64,000 nucleotides of DNA from Trochalopteron elliotii (Eukaryota > Chordata > Aves > Passeriformes > Leiothrichidae). The stretch covers positions 332,869 through 396,868 of the forward strand of contig JANPWX010000163.1 in assembly GCA_024734555.1 (NCBI GenBank). Reading direction: 5' to 3'. Under the pieces are notes generated by a model. That model was not told the DNA's origin. It saw only the letters and a list, made by a program, of their open reading frames with translations, and ran no database searches. Below, piece after piece: positions 14,232-29,280 of the stretch (positions are counted from its first letter, which is position 1; every line of letters begins with the position of its first letter). The position numbers were made by a program, and so were the translations under genes.

Positions 14232-14261
14232 CTTGAGCAAGTTCAGCACTTGCTCAAGATG
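14229..14261. repeat. Perfect 14-bp inverted repeat, 5-nt loop
   Basis: CATCTTGAGCAAGT (14229-14242), loop TCAGC, and ACTTGCTCAAGATG (14248-14261). A perfect stem that would form a stable hairpin or small cruciform. It is too short for a microRNA precursor. Confidence 0.95.
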
Positions 14262-17200
14262 AATGCTCAGAGCAGCATGAAATAGACAGCACTCATGCCC
14301 TGTTAACCTCAGAGATAAGAAACAAACCCAGAGTTCAGAGTTTTTGTAGTTTAATGAAAGCACAGCAAGAGTGACGCTTGCAAAAGGTCACAAGGAAACA
14401 ACAGCAGTGCAGTAATGCCAACAAAATTCACGACCTTTATTTAATCTCAATCCCATTATTCTTTTTCCCATTGTGACAATAAATCCCAGTGAACCAAAAG
14501 GATGCACACCATTTTCTTTCCTGTGACTCTGTATGGTAAAAGAATTCCAAGTACAAATAAATACAGGACACTTGAGAAGAGCTCTTATGTGCACATACAC
14601 ATATATGCACACAAAAACTGCAGAAGTTAAATCTGTTGCCAGAAGATGAAAAATAAACTGTAAGAAAAAAAATAGTCTTACTGAACACCATTTTTCTTTC
14701 TGTTTACATGCAAGATTAAAGATTACTAAGTCAATGCATCTAGTAGATGATCTAGTAGATAGAGCTCATCCATTGATTTTCTTTTCCAGGATCATCTAAC
14801 AGAAGCAGGATGCTCCTTTTAAAAGACCCTGTCATAAAAGCAGAGATTTGACTAAAGGAAAGAAAAAAAATCAACATGCAAAGCCCTTACGTTTTTATAT
14901 TTATTTATAAATATACAACAGGACTACGATGAAAATCAATGAGTTTCTCTCTAATAATGACATTTCTTCACAGAATAAGAATGTATATGGACCCTGTTTA
15001 TTGTTTAATTAATGTCATTCTTTATTAAGCATGGGTTTGCTCAATTTTAGCTTAAGTGTCTTATTATATATTCTCCATAGTTTTTCAGCACTTCAACACT
15101 AAAATGATGAGCTTCATCCTTGCTTTTAAGTCAGCATCTCAAAAAAAAAAAAACCACCAAACATACCCATCTACTTTCCAATGTCTCATCTCCTCTTCCT
15201 CTCCCACACCTTTTTTTTTTAAATTCAAACGACTGAAGAGCTCTGTGCCCTTCCAGGAGATCAAGTCACAGTCACTGATTAGCAATTGCCTCTTCCTTGC
15301 AAAACTCAAACCTCAGTAAGTAAGCTAAGTAGAAAGGGAAACATCAGAACAAATGTTATGAGTTAGTGACTTCAACTAATAAAGATTTTTTACAGTAGAT
15401 ACTCAATATTGGAGAAAATAAACCAATGCACCGTAAGAAAGATCAAGGAAAACAATACCAATTGCTCATTATTGATAACATACACATAACCACAGCCACA
15501 TCTTGGTAGCATCAGCTACCAAAGGGACATACTACAGCTAAATAGCACCAAATAATACCCTTTTCTGTTGTTCCCACACAAGACATCAGTGTGAGTTTCC
15601 TACCATCTTCCCTTCATTGACAATGTTCTTCAGAGAACAGGCAGCTGCACAGAAAAATCACTGGACAACTTGCCAGAACTTACCCAAGTATACTTGAAGT
15701 AGAGACCTTGTTTGTTTTCAGAAGAACCTAGAAGCTTCTGTAGAATAAATGAAAGAAAATCTGTATTCTTTTCTTACTAGTGACATCAGAGCTGTCAATC
15801 CTGGGCATGCTACATCAGTTATGGTTCACATCAGTCATGCTTTGAGACTTAAGCTACTGTAGTGTTAACAAAGGCATTAAAATCAGATTACTAATGTTTT
15901 CATGATATATTTCAAATCCAGGTTTTTTAAACTGAAAGTTTCCATCATTGCAATAAATTGAGGTTAACCCCATGCTGCCTTGCAGCTCCTCATACACCAA
16001 CACAAGGTCCATCCACAAGACATGTGGATGCTCAGTGTCTCAGCTTTGAACTGCAGAGACCTCACACCTCCTCACCTTCCTGAAATCAAGTACAAGATTG
16101 ACCTTTGTTGAGGTTACACTTTCTTCCCTCATCACCCTATCTAAGCATTCAGTTGCCTTCAGCTTTATGTTCCTTCTCAAAAAAATGTAGTTTCATACCT
16201 ATTCCTTTCAACTCTTCCTAAAATAAAGTGGGCTGTTCATACTATCCCTGCCTCCACACACATGTATGAGGACACAGTTTAAAAACCTCCTCTCCCAAAA
16301 CGCATTTGACTACTACTCTCATTCTGCCAGTCAAATGAAACTACAACACCTTTCACCTTACTGCATTTTAAAAGACAAGTATGAAAATACTAAGGGAAAT
16401 CTCCACCTTTCTCCATAGTTTTCTGTTCCAAAATTTAACTTTTCATCTCCTACACATCTGTGCTGTATGCAAAAAAACCTCACTCCTCCAGTCTGCAATT
16501 TGTTCTGCCAGCCATTTTAAAAAGCAAACACCCTCATGTTACAAGCAAAGTGCTAAGACTGATAGTTCTCTATACTTAGCAAGCAATCTGTATGGGAGTT
16601 TAAAAGATATCTTATTTTCAAAGGCAAAAAAACTTAATGATATTTTACATAACACTCAAAACATTACCTTATTCCCCTCCCTTATTTATATTGCACTGAA
16701 CTTTTTGTCAAGTTGAATAAAACAAAGCTAAATAACAAGAACATTTTTATAATTACTTTGAAAGCTCTTATGGCTGAAACTAAGCAGTTGTGTACTCGGC
16801 CTCATAAATTCCCTTCCCCTCAAATTTGCTGAAAAAATCTGCCCTTGGGCATGTAAGGCACTGACAGTAGGTTCCAGTTATGGCTCCCAATGAGAATCAC
16901 AGCTCTGCAAAGTAAGAGAAAAGGTGTTTTTCCAGATAACTGCTGCATATCCCTAATTCTCTTAGTAACTTAAATCCTGAAACACTGAAAGACAGCATGT
17001 ATGTGCTCAGAACAGATCTGGTAATTGCTGATGCTCTAGGTGGCAGCAGGATCTCTTACTGTCTCCTAACTCTGGCATCCTCCAGAAAAATCTTAGAGAA
17101 AAACAGTAAAGCTGTCACTGCTTTAGTGATACAATACATTTGACACTGCTGTTTCAGGCTTCTGCCATTTCTTTAGTAGAAAGGAATTTAGCAGAGTCCC

Positions 17201-20200
17201 TACAAACAGAGTCACAACAACACATCTGCCTGCTCGTTTAGCTCCAGATGTGCCCTCAGCCTGGTGCCATAAATCCCACCATATCAAGAACAAAAAATCC
17301 AGCCTTGCTCAGTGTTATGGCTGACAAAGCTTCTTCCAGCAAGCTTTCATCTGACATTTGTCCTTGACAAAGGTAGGTCTCAAACAAGGAAAGCGGGGAC
17401 TGAATCATATTTTTCCATGCAAGCTAACCAGTAGTGCCATTTATCTTTACTATACAGTGCAAACCTAGGTGAAAAACCTAGGAACAAATTAACAGCAGTA
17501 CATGAAAAAAAGAGCCTTGCCTCCCTACTTAAATGCACTTACTAGACTTAGAAATTGATTAGTATTTAGCAATCATTGCAAGAGTGCATTCAAAAGATTG
17601 CCATCTCCAGCATTTACAAGGTATCTGAAAAGCGCATACAATGATGATACACATCAGCAGTTCTCTTGGTTTAGAAACTTCTAAAAATCATGAAGTATAC
17701 ATCCAAAACATACTGACATGAAAGATATGTCAAAAAGGAATTTTTGTCTTGTTTTTTTGTTGGTTTTTTTTTGTTTGTTTGTTAGTTTGTTTTGGTTTAG
17801 TTTTATTTTTTTTTTTTAAATACCAATTTTGTTTTCCTTTGCTAATCTGGAATTCCACCATTACCACTCTAGTTAATAAAATGACTCACCAGGGTTGCTT
17901 CATTAGGTGAAAGTAGTTTCAGATATAAGCACAGAAAAACCAAAATCCATCTACACTTCATTCTAAACCCCAAGAGATGTGTCATAACTTCACCTAGTCA
18001 GTTCTTGAAACATAATAGTAAATATTCACCCTGCAAAGCCAGGAACCACACTAGAATACTTTCCAAAGTAAATAAGACATCTGAACTTTTATTCCCACCC
18101 TCCTGTCTAGTGCTTCTCTAGAACCTGACCTGAGTTGACCAGGACTACCCTGAGCAGTGGCTGCCACCCTGCAGCACAGCTACAGCAGAGTAAAAGATCA
18201 CAGGTGCTGTATCCCACTATTAAAGGCTGGGCCACAACATCCCGTGTGTCTGTAAGAGCAGGAACCAGCTGCTGCCTCAAGAACCTCAGTGCTTATGCAT
18301 CCACTTGTCCTATTCTTTTCTCATCTCCACTTCCACAAATCATGAACCAAGCTGCTCCTTCTTCAGACTGATGGGCAAGGAACCTTGCATGTTTGGAATG
18401 TAATTGGTTGCACAGGTTATCTGTCCTCAAACCCTCCCTCACTGGAAAGATAAATGCATTGTAGGATTCTCTCAGCAAAGGCAGCTGACTGTGGAGCTCC
18501 TTGCCAGGGCTGATTAGACACACAGACTAACTGTGGGCAGAGCAAAGGTCAGGACACACCTGTACAGGGAAAGGCTTTTGTTTGATAGTGGCAACAGAAA
18601 GCAGCTCTGCTGAATGTGGAGCCCCATAGCACCTAACACTCAGGCTGAAAGTCACGGGAATCCTACACTTTTCCAGAATTTTGTTTCACTTGTAGATACA
18701 AATCAAAAGACACAGTCAGGGCTTGAAAAATCTGCCTACCCACAGCAAGGGAAAAGAGGTGAGGGATGAGTAGGTTGAGTTGGCTGAAGAAATAGAAACC
18801 AGTATATTTTTTGGAAGAGGACAGGAGGAGTCAGAGAGGCAGCAAAAACCACGTCCTGTCCTGTGAAGGTAAGAAGAAAGTCAGGCAGAAGGAAGCTCAG
18901 GTCTATGCACACACAATAAGGCTGCTCTCTAAGCCTCAGCTGACAGTAGAAGGAAGAATGGATTCATCTGGGCCAACAGGCAGTGGGACAAAGAAAATTA
19001 CAGGTGTATCATCACAAACAGCCAACTACACCCACCTTCTCTACCTCAATGAGGATTAATGCTATAAACAAAAAACAAAACAAACAAAAAAAAATCCCAC
19101 TTTATTTTTCAGTAGATAAGCATCCAAACTTCCTGAGAATACAAATGAGTTTGAAATTAAGTTCTCCCCAACAAGCAAGCAAACATTTTGTTATTGCTTC
19201 TGTACATAGACAAGAGGACCATCTAAATGGCAATAAATAAATATTTTTGTCTTTGCTTTTAGTACATTTTAATTGATGCATTAAACATTTCTGAATCAAA
19301 AGGAGACAGTTGGCTAGCAGCAGAAAATGAAGAGATTCTTGAGCCTGATGAAACATTTGAAGACTCAGGGGCAGATTTCTTCAGTGTTACATGCTTCATT
19401 AAATCCAGAACCAGAAGCCAAATCCTGTACCACCTTCTTAAAGCAGTGCTAGATAATGCACAATGAAAATATTTTCTCTACAAACCTGACACTATCAGTT
19501 CTTACCAGTTTGTGTAAATTAATACAAAGGAAATTCCCAAAGACCCCAAGCTGTATACTCAAAGAATATAACTCTAGCTCTACCTACAAATAAATATGTA
19601 TATTTATTATTTCACTGTTCCCCAATAACAGCACTTAGTATCTGTCAGAAAATGGTGAAACTACATTTTTTTACCAAATAACACCCAAGAAGAACAAATT
19701 TGGTTTCTTCTGGCAAGGTACAAAGTAATGGACTAGATTACACAGCTGGAAACAGACAGAGGTGGCTGAATGCTTTCAAATCTAAAACATTGGAATTAAA
19801 GCTAGCTTTTAGCTGCTGAGCAGTTTTACATACTCCTTTAAGAATTTTCTTTCTTGGGGCTTTTCAGTTGTACAAAATTATGAAGGATGGTATAATATAT
19901 AATCAACTTGAAACATGGCTCCTCAGAATCAGATCCAGCAGTTCTCAGCCATTGGGGATGAAGGTCAGAATAGGGATATTACATCTTCAAAGTACTACTT
20001 TGTACCATGGAAATTTTGACCAGAATGTCTCAATTCTGGTGCATCACCAGGAGGTATCTGGATTCATTTCAGTGCAAAACAGCCATCAGCAAACCATCTT
20101 GAGGACTTTTGCCCCTCTACTTCAAGTCTGTAACTTATGGAAGTATATCACACTGCAGCAGGTTAACCAAGAGCTGCTGTGAAGACTAGGAAAACGTTCC

Positions 20201-23200
20201 TCACCCTATTTGTTTTTGTTACCTTTGATTTTCAAAGAGCCCTTTGATATGGTGATTCTCTATTTCTGAACAGTAATGCCTGAAGCAGAGGTTAAATAGC
20301 ATGGAATGCATTTTCTTTTCCCTTCTTACCTTTTTCTATTCATGGTCTCTTTGCCTCCCCCGCAGCTGCCACAAGAATAATTTCAGAGCTACTTCAGCCC
20401 TCTGGGGTCCCACTACAGGAGGCAGGTGGGCTGGGGAGAGGTCAGTTCCTGCTGGAGCCCATCTGATGGGCCCAGTCTCCTCCATTACACTTTTCTCCCC
20501 CTCCACTCCCTAGGCTGAACCGAGTGGAGTGAGCTCTACTGGGGCATCAAGAGCAAGAATTAGTGTGTTGAGTGTAAATATGAAATTGGAGCAAGAAGCT
20601 GACTAGAGCATGGGAGAATGTACATACAGAGCTATAGTCATGATGTATCTTCTGGATACATCTCTAAGTCCTGTAACCATAATTTGAGGGGTTCTAGGAA
20701 ACACACTGGATGCTTGCTGTGATCTTACACATCACCCTTAGTGCCTTTCCCTAGGCACCAGGGAGGACAGCAATGACAGAGACACTTTCTCCCACTAAGG
20801 TGGCCACACTTATGACCTGGTAGGCAGGAGTGAGTGGATGACAATAGAGAAGGAAGAAAAAAACATTACAGAGAAAAATAAAAAGCCAACTTCTAAAATC
20901 TTAAGAGTTATCTGAGTAGGACCTCATTTCATCAATAGCACAAATGCACCATTATCAGCAAGTAGGTACCAGATACTCTACGCAGTGCAGGGGTTTTCAT
21001 CAACAGAGAATTTAGTGATCTTTCAGGAGCATCACTGTGCTATTTTAAACACCTTTTCAGTTGCTACATGGCCTGTAAGCTTGTCACTATGCTTTAGGGA
21101 GCACTCACTACAAGGAGGAGGTTGCATGAAGACTTCCCTTCTAGTATTCAGTTCATCTTCAGCACTTCAAATAGACCAGTCATGACAAAAATTGGATCTG
21201 AAAGTGGATGTGCTTGTACTGTGTAACACGACTTTCAGTTCCATTCACACATGATTTGGACAACTTCATCACAGATTAAATATATTAAAATTCAAAGATA
21301 GGCTACTTACTCTTTTTATGACATCCTTTGGCTGTATGAGACTTAAAGGAAGATTGGATAGAGGCAGTGACTCTGTTACAAGAACAGAGATTACAAAAAG
21401 CTCAAAGGCAAAAAAAAAACACCAATCCAAAATGGGGAAAACCTACTACAAGGCACGAAAGAGATGCAAAACTGCTCGTAAAATATAAAAATTATTATGA
21501 AAACCAAGCTATTTCCATTATCTGTAAATGCCTCAATCTGTGCAGTTATTTCTGTTTCAAGTTTTCTTTCAGTTCTGTTAATATGCCATTAAAAAGCAAC
21601 CTTTCACCATAATACTGTCTCTAAACAAAAATTTCCTCCCTATGCAGAGCTCAAACATTTTCATTCAGTGCCATAACCTGGCATCAACAAGCCACGAAAC
21701 ACATCCTGGCCCACAACCCTGCAACACAGCATCCACATCCAGAACCTCATCAAAAACTCATTTATGCCAGTGGAAGGTCACCCTCTTGTTTCACTGCACC
21801 ATTAAAACCACTTCCTCTGACTACTGAAAAGTGCCACGTTTACTTGTAACCACAGCACTTAGCGCCACTAAACCCAGGAAACACAATGGAAACACTTACA
21901 TCTATTAATAGACCATTAAGCATGTGGGAAAAATATGCCCTGGGGCTGATGCATGATATCAAAAGTCAAGAAACTAGCATGAAAGTAAAGCCCTACTCTC
22001 TCCCTTCCCTTCAGGAGAGGGAAAGGAGAACTAGCTCATCCATCATTTATCTGAAGCCATAATTTGCTCACTGTTTATCAACATTTTAAGAGGCCCACCA
22101 GCACATTCCAGTCCTCTCCCCAAGGTGTCTTTCCCCTGACACAGAGGGGGTCTGCACACTCACACACAGATGCCACATTTGACACAAACAGGGGAATGAA
22201 AACTGGCAAGATGCAGCAAGTCACCAGCCAAAGGAAAAGGAAAGCACTTCCCATGTGTTGATACCACCCTCCTAAGGGAAGGAAAACAAAATCCCTTAAC
22301 TTAAAAATACGTAAAAATCACAGTAATGATGTGTGGATAAACACTGCAATATTGTTGTGTTTTCCCTTCTGAGACAAAAGGAAAAGCCTTTCTTGGGTGA
22401 TTTGTCATGCAGCAAACTTAGGAGCAAAAAAAATTATTTTTGTTACACATGACTGGAGTTTTTTCAAAATTAAGTTTATTTTACTCCCAATATAATTGGA
22501 TATTGAAAGTTTATTCCAACTCAACAATCAGGGCTAGTTTATTCAAACTGGAATATTCTTTCAGCTCACACTTGATCCGTTGTTTAAGTGAGAAGGCAGC
22601 AGAGCTCTGCCTGGACCCCTTCAGCACTCCTGCTGTGGTTACAAAGCCAGGCATGCCACAGCACCTTGGGAAAGCTTGTATCTCTTTCTCTTTTGATCCC
22701 AACCACATGAAGAATTTCAGTATTCCACACCCACGAGCAAAATTAATTTCAAACTATAAATATTTGAATGAGCATATTTCTGAAATAAACCAGATCCTTG
22801 ATGGCTTCTGCTTGGCACGAGACAAGTAATTTGGTAATTCATATGGATGGAACTGGGCAAGGCATACTTGCAGATCTTCCTAAGTGAAACAAAACCACAA
22901 TCCATCCTCCAGCACCTGGCACCAAAAGAGACAAAACTGTACTCACTCTAGTAGTATTACTACTATGCTCTTGAAGATTTTTTTGAGATGCTTTTACAGT
23001 GGCATCCACAAATTGATGGTATCATGTATTTTTATCTAACACACGCATGCCTATCCTATCAAAATCTCAGGTAGAAGTGATAAATTCTCATTCATTCTAC
23101 TTATTGAAATCACTACTAGGAAAAAGAAGTATCTAAGAGAAATTATTCAACAAAGAAAATGAAATTTATGAAGCTTCAAGTAATTTCTTCTAAACTGGTT

Positions 23201-26200
23201 GAATGCACAACACACCTGTGATGGTGGTAAAGTTATAAGGCATAAAATTCCTTTTTCCTTTTTTCTGCAAGCAGATCTATTACCATGCACAAAGCCAACA
23301 AGGCAACAGGCTCTGGCACAAAGTAACAATGCAGAAGACACCCCAGACTAAAACGCTCATCACATCACACCAAGTTAATACATATTCCATGGACTGGTCC
23401 TCTTGGAAGGCAAATGCAAGCACACAGGAATACAAAACAACACATGTAATTACTACTGAATTACTACTACTGTTGACTTCAAAAGCTTGGACAATTTCTT
23501 TTAATTTCTTTTATTTCTGTACTCAAAATACAGAAAAATGAGAGTTTCCAGATTTTTCACAAACCAGAAAAAAGGATTTGAATGTCCAGCACTGCATCAA
23601 ATGTGTATTTACTCTTGTAAGGAAAAACAGAGCTCAAAAAGTTAAATATTATGTGATGCACAGGAAACAATCTCTTCTGTTAAATAATTAGAAGAAATTG
23701 AGTTCAACATTGTTTTTCCAACTCGTCTAATCAAAAAGCACATATGTGTAACACTGGAACACAAAAAGTTGCATTTTGCACATTGCAAAGGAATGAATTT
23801 AACAGAAGTTATACGAGAAGTTTGCTACTGGCATCTTTATGCCAAGAAAAGTAACATGAAAACAGTGAAAAAACAAACTTTGGCACACAGAGAAAAGCAG
23901 TTTAAAGCAAACTCATGCCTAAGCAAAGAGCTACCACAACACAACCGTGCAAACCCTGCACAACATCAGGAATACCTCTTCTATTCATCACTTTGGACCT
24001 TGTATTCATGCTTTGGACCTTCTCACTGAAAAGCGGCCAAAAAAACCAACACCTGCTGTGTAACTGAAGTTTATGTAAAGATCACAGAAATGCTTTATCA
24101 ATCTCAGCAAAGTAGACATTTGTCTGCAGCACCTCAATACTACAAGAATAATCAGCTCCCCCTCGATCAAAGGAAAGCAGACACAAACACATGAAAGAAG
24201 TAGCAAAAATCTTCAGATACTCAAGTGCAAAAGCAAAAATGACATCCCAGAATTTAGGGCAAAACAGTTTGATCTGGCATTTGGCAAACAAAGCTGACAT
24301 GCACACAAATAATACATTAAATGAAAAGAAGCACGATACTTCACAAAACTTCAGATCACAGAGGGCATAGATATTAAATAGTTATGGGAAAGTGTAACTA
24401 CTGTGGATAATGCATTTAAGAGTTACAAGAAGAAAATTAAGAAAACTAAGAATGTGACCAACAAGCATTTGAATATATTATTAGTTCATTACAACTGCAA
24501 AAAGCCTGAAATGAACATGCATTATGTATGTACATACACAGTGGACAACTCAAAGCCAGAAATAATTCCACATGAAATCTCTGGATTACTATTTAACTAC
24601 AACAAGAAGTACTTTACTAAGATTCTTACAACATTCAGGCCCACAGAAAGTGCTAGGGTTTTAGGACCTTGACAGCTTCATGACAAAAATGAAGAAAAAC
24701 AATAGTGTATTATTTGAATGGCAAAGTCTGTCACATGCATTACAGTCTTTTAAACAACATCATAATCTTGAGGAGCTTTTTTTTCCCCATTTCAATGGTT
24801 AGATAGATTTCCACTTTGTAAAACCCACTTATCTCTTATCTTTACACAGAGACACATCATCATCATTAATCATTGTGGAGATAAGATACAGTGAAAGGTA
24901 TTTCTAAATATCCTATCTAAAGCCAGGGTAATGTGACTACCCAAGATTGCAAGTCACATTTTTCACTGGGTAAGCTGCTTGAACACAAGTGTATTGGGAA
25001 AACTGATATATACCATGTTCTACACGTACTAATTCCAGGCACAGAAAATACACCAGTAATATATCAAGTTGTGATGAAAGTACCAAACACAAGTCAATTA
25101 CAGCAAAATAACTCAGAAATTATGTAAAATGACCTAAGACAGGCAGATTAAAATAAACCCTGTTACAGTACTGAACTTTGCTTTTGATTACTCCAATAAC
25201 CTTGGCTGAGCATTAGTACTCCTTTCCACTATTTAAGCACATTATCCAGATTTTCCCTTTCAACCAGTACATGTCCACAAGAAAGTTAAATCTGAGTGTG
25301 CAATTTAGTTACTTGTGTAACTAAATGCAGTTAGCATTCCCAAAATTTGTATTAGCTTCCTGATCAGCTTCATCTCTCTTCAACCCGTACAGTCGTTATT
25401 TATAAAAATTCCATAAAACAGTATCTTTAAAACAAAAAAGCATTATATAAATTGATGTAGAATCCAAACTGAAGATTACTGTTTCTAGGATCTGCTCAAC
25501 AGCTTGAGCCAGTCACAAACAAAGGGCTGGCAGCTGCAATGCCCTATCAGAAAACTGATGCAAAAACCTGATTTCATGAGGAGTGGTCAAGATAACAAAA
25601 AAAGAGCCAAACGAGCTACTCAATAATCCTGACAGGGGGACCTTCTTGCAAAGGTGAAATACACAAGAAGGAAAAAAGATTTTTTTTTTCCAGTCACCTG
25701 AATAGTCCAAAATTGAACAGAAATTAAAGCCTTGCTCTATTCTGTAGCCTTAGAAAGCATTTGTAAGTGAATGACAGACGTAAGATTTTTAAAGAATTTC
25801 CCCTGTCAGTTTTGGTCCACAATGACTGATAACCAAGAGTGTTATAATTGCATTTTATTTATTCATGAGATTTAAAAAAGCCTTACCACATAAATCTTCA
25901 TGCAGTATCGTCACACAGGATATATAGTTTCATTTACATTAAATATGTACAAGCTTCTTCAATTAGCACACCTAGAAATAATTACCTAATATTAAAAAAA
26001 AGCATCCCTGATGTCTTTCCACTGCTTTGGATACACCAGCCACCAAAGGAAATGGGGGTAGGGGACACTACACAACGCTGTCCTATAAAAAGTTTTGAGA
26101 TGCTTCACTTTCCTAACCTGTGCATTTCACCTTCCTTTTACTTACAGTCCTGGAATTCAAAGGCAAGACATTTTTCTTCACTGCAGTTTAATGAACTATA

Positions 26201-28499
26201 TTGGAAAGTGGTTTAACTTTTTCTTTTTTAAGGACAAAAAGCCAATGTTACAGTACTTTAAATACCAAAACAGTAACCTTGAGAGGATGTAGTGTATTAA
26301 ACTGCCCTGAACTAAAGCCAATACTTGCAAACAGTAACATCACATGAAAAGCAGCACATGAATTAACCCTGGGGATAAGCAACCTCGAATGTCCATATAT
26401 GAGAGAAAACAGTACAGTACAAAAAGAAGAGGGTAAGTATACATTGTTTAAATCATTTTGGCCTATAAGAAATCATTTGGAAAAGAAAGGAGATCAAGAA
26501 GAAAAACCCACACAGTATTTTTAAAGGAATCCACACATTAATTCCTTTCACACAAACTTGTTTTGTGATTACAGTCTAAGATGGCACAATACATCGTTTT
26601 TTCTCTTAAATTCTTTTAGGCATGGTCGTGTTTTCTATAAGGAAAAAACCCCAACATTTTACTCTGAAAATCAAAGTGTCCAGTATTTCAACCTCCCAGC
26701 ACATACATTAAGCAAATCTCACCGGGCAGTAAAAAGGAAGATGAGAGATTCATTACTGAGCCACTTGTCCTTCAAGTGCTCCTTAGTCATTACCTTTACT
26801 ACAGACAGCAGCAGCAATAGTGCCTACATTTTGGTCACCTAACACTCCTCCTGACAAAAAGATTCCTATGGTGTCTTCTCAGGCTATTTGTTTGCCTCAT
26901 GCCTTTGATTTTTGGCAAAGGGATATAATTGAGCTCTGCGAATATTATTTTCTTGTGCCACAGAATTTTGCTCCTTGTTTGCAGAATTATAAACAATTTA
27001 ACAATATTCTCTTCCCTAGTAGTCAAGAGATGTAAAAAAAATTCCCTTACTGCAGGCTTGTTTGTTACAGCTTGGTCTGGCCAGACAATCTGAAGTGTCT
27101 CACTTGCACAGCCATCCCAGCAATTCCCCCAGCACTGGAGGATCCTACAGATCGAAACTCAGATGCTGCCAGAGAACTACAAAGTTTGGGAAGGGGAATG
27201 GTGGCTACAGTCACTGCCTGTTGTTGGGGCAGCACCTTTTTGGTGCTGGGAAGGAGCATTTTACTCTGGAACAGAGAGATAAGATTCTTCCTATCCCTCT
27301 GACCAAGATGAGGACTCCAGGACCAAGACATACAAACAGGAACTAAGAGAGCATAATTTCCACATCCACATTAATGATTCACTTCAGTAGCTATTGTGCT
27401 TGTTACAAAATAAGCAATTCCCACAAAAAAGAGCCTAATTCTCTGCTGCAGGAGATCCAAATCCCATCCATACTGCTGTCTGTAATACACACTACACATA
27501 CACAATATTTTACACCACATCATGTGTTATCTTCTAGCAGACAATTCAAATAACGAATTTGGCCAAGACCACTCTATACTGCCTTCCTTGGGCATTAGTG
27601 TTCAAATGCCAATGCTTGACCACAAGTAATTACATCTGTCTGTGCCTACAACACATGACCCATTTGATACTATCTTTAATTACAGTACATGCTACCTTTT
27701 CTATGGATTCTCAGTCTCATAGGTGAAAAATAGATTATGTACTGGTCAATATAAGGAGTGAAGGTTTTCTGCAACATTTGAGTCTGAGGTTAGAATGTAT
27801 AAACTAAAAATACAGAAAGAAAAATGTCTGGGAAGAGTGCAAGTGAATATTGGGAAGAATTCCTTATGCTTCAGAAAAGAGGTGAAAAAAATCCTCACAA
27901 ATATGAATTCTGAACACTAATTTCCTCCCATCTTCCATGTGAAATTCTAAAAAATGGAGACCCAAGCCCTAGAAGTGCCTGACTGCTCAAGAGCAACAGC
28001 CTTACAGCAAAAGCTGCAACCGCTGAGCATGTGGAGAAGGCTGAGGAACAGCTAACAGAGGTGTTCTCAGCTCTTTCCTTGGCTCCTCACACTGCGTTAT
28101 CTCAAAGAAGTCAGTCTCAGATTCCCACTCCATAAATTTGGGAGAGTAACCCTTCTTTATCTCCCAAAACAATTGTAAAGGTACTTTTAGTCACTACAGT
28201 GGCTTAAGACAAACGGGGAAATTAATTCCCTCTTACGCACCAGGTTTACATAGTTTACCATCCTTGAAGCAAAGGCTCCATACCAGATAATTAAGGTAAA
28301 AGTGTAATGAGCACCTGCATAACAGCTTAATCACCACTCATCTTATAATCGAGCCCAGGGGAGGTCATGTGAAGAAGCAGCAGCCAGACCCACCCTAACA
28401 CCTACATGTGAAGCCAAGAGCCAAGGTCACGACCACCAGCCTTGGCCCCAGCATCTCATGGTGCCGGGGGAATTGATCCCATGCCAGGTGCTGCTCCGC
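14262..28499. other. Unassigned AT-rich DNA, probably first intron of the minus-strand gene at 29 kb
   Basis: Fourteen kb without a recognisable exon or CR1 copy. A T-rich, TTTG-repeating tract is at 17740-17817. Frames reach 129 codons (22440-22829, plus) with no known domain. I looked for the Lys/Glu/Arg-rich coiled-coil exons typical of MAP7D2 and saw none, which fits a long first intron but does not prove it. Confidence 0.4.
17740..17817. repeat. T-rich / (TTTG)n low-complexity tract
   Basis: Runs of T broken by single G, including TTTGTTTGTTTG, ending in a 14-T run. Confidence 0.9.
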
Positions 28500-28608
28500 A
28501 CATAAGGCACAGCAGCCTCCACCACATCTCACACACCCTTTTCACGCTCGGAAATTAAAAGTTATGTTCGCTGAGCAGCGAGGAGGGATCTTAACCAGGA
28601 GCTGTGCC

Positions 28609-28617
28609 TATATAAGG
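28609..28617 (+). promoter_or_regulatory. TATA-like element TATATAAGG
   Basis: Good match to a TATA box on the plus strand at the left edge of the CpG island, with GC-rich sequence 25-30 nt downstream. It would drive plus-strand transcription, opposite to the inferred MAP7D2 direction. No plus-strand gene is recognised, so function is unproven. Confidence 0.3.
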
Positions 28618-28917
28618 GCTCTGCGTGCGGTGTTCACGCCCGATACCCGCTCAACCAGTTTGCTGCCCGGGCTGGGCAGCACCGGCACAGGCAGGCCCAG
28701 GCACCGCCGAGAGAAGGAGGTTTACAAATCGCCGCCTCCCCGCTCTGCACTTCGGGGCACAGCCGCGCTGCCGCCCGCCCACCCCGGCAGCACCGCCGGC
28801 GGCCGGGGAAATCGCGGCGGCACAAAAGCCACCTCATGGCAAACACCTCCCGCACCACAATGGGCAAGGACGGGGTTCGCCAGGAGCCGCGGGCGGGACC
28901 CGCTCCGCGTCCCCTCG

Positions 28918-29280
28918 NNNNNNNNNNNNNNNNNNNNNNNNNNNNNNNNNNNNNNNNNNNNNNNNNNNNNNNNNNNNNNNNNNNNNNNNNNNNNNNNNNN
29001 NNNNNNNNNNNNNNNNNNNNNNNNNNNNNNNNNNNNNNNNNNNNNNNNNNNNNNNNNNNNNNNNNNNNNNNNNNNNNNNNNNNNNNNNNNNNNNNNNNNN
29101 NNNNNNNNNNNNNNNNNNNNNNNNNNNNNNNNNNNNNNNNNNNNNNNNNNNNNNNNNNNNNNNNNNNNNNNNNNNNNNNNNNNNNNNNNNNNNNNNNNNN
29201 NNNNNNNNNNNNNNNNNNNNNNNNNNNNNNNNNNNNNNNNNNNNNNNNNNNNNNNNNNNNNNNNNNNNNNNNNNNNNNNN
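28918..29280. other. Assembly gap, 363 N, inside CpG island
   Basis: Run of N in the most GC-rich part of the island; likely to hide the first exon of the gene it serves. Confidence 0.95.

Noticed and set aside
14229..14261. MicroRNA precursor
   Set aside because: The stem is only 14 bp with a 5-nt loop, well below precursor length, and the flanks do not extend the pairing.
27062..27346. Overlapping 76-94 codon frames on both strands, considered as a MAP7D2 exon
   Set aside because: MAP7 family exons are Lys/Glu/Arg-rich coiled coil; this is Ser/Gly/Leu-rich and lacks convincing paired splice sites.
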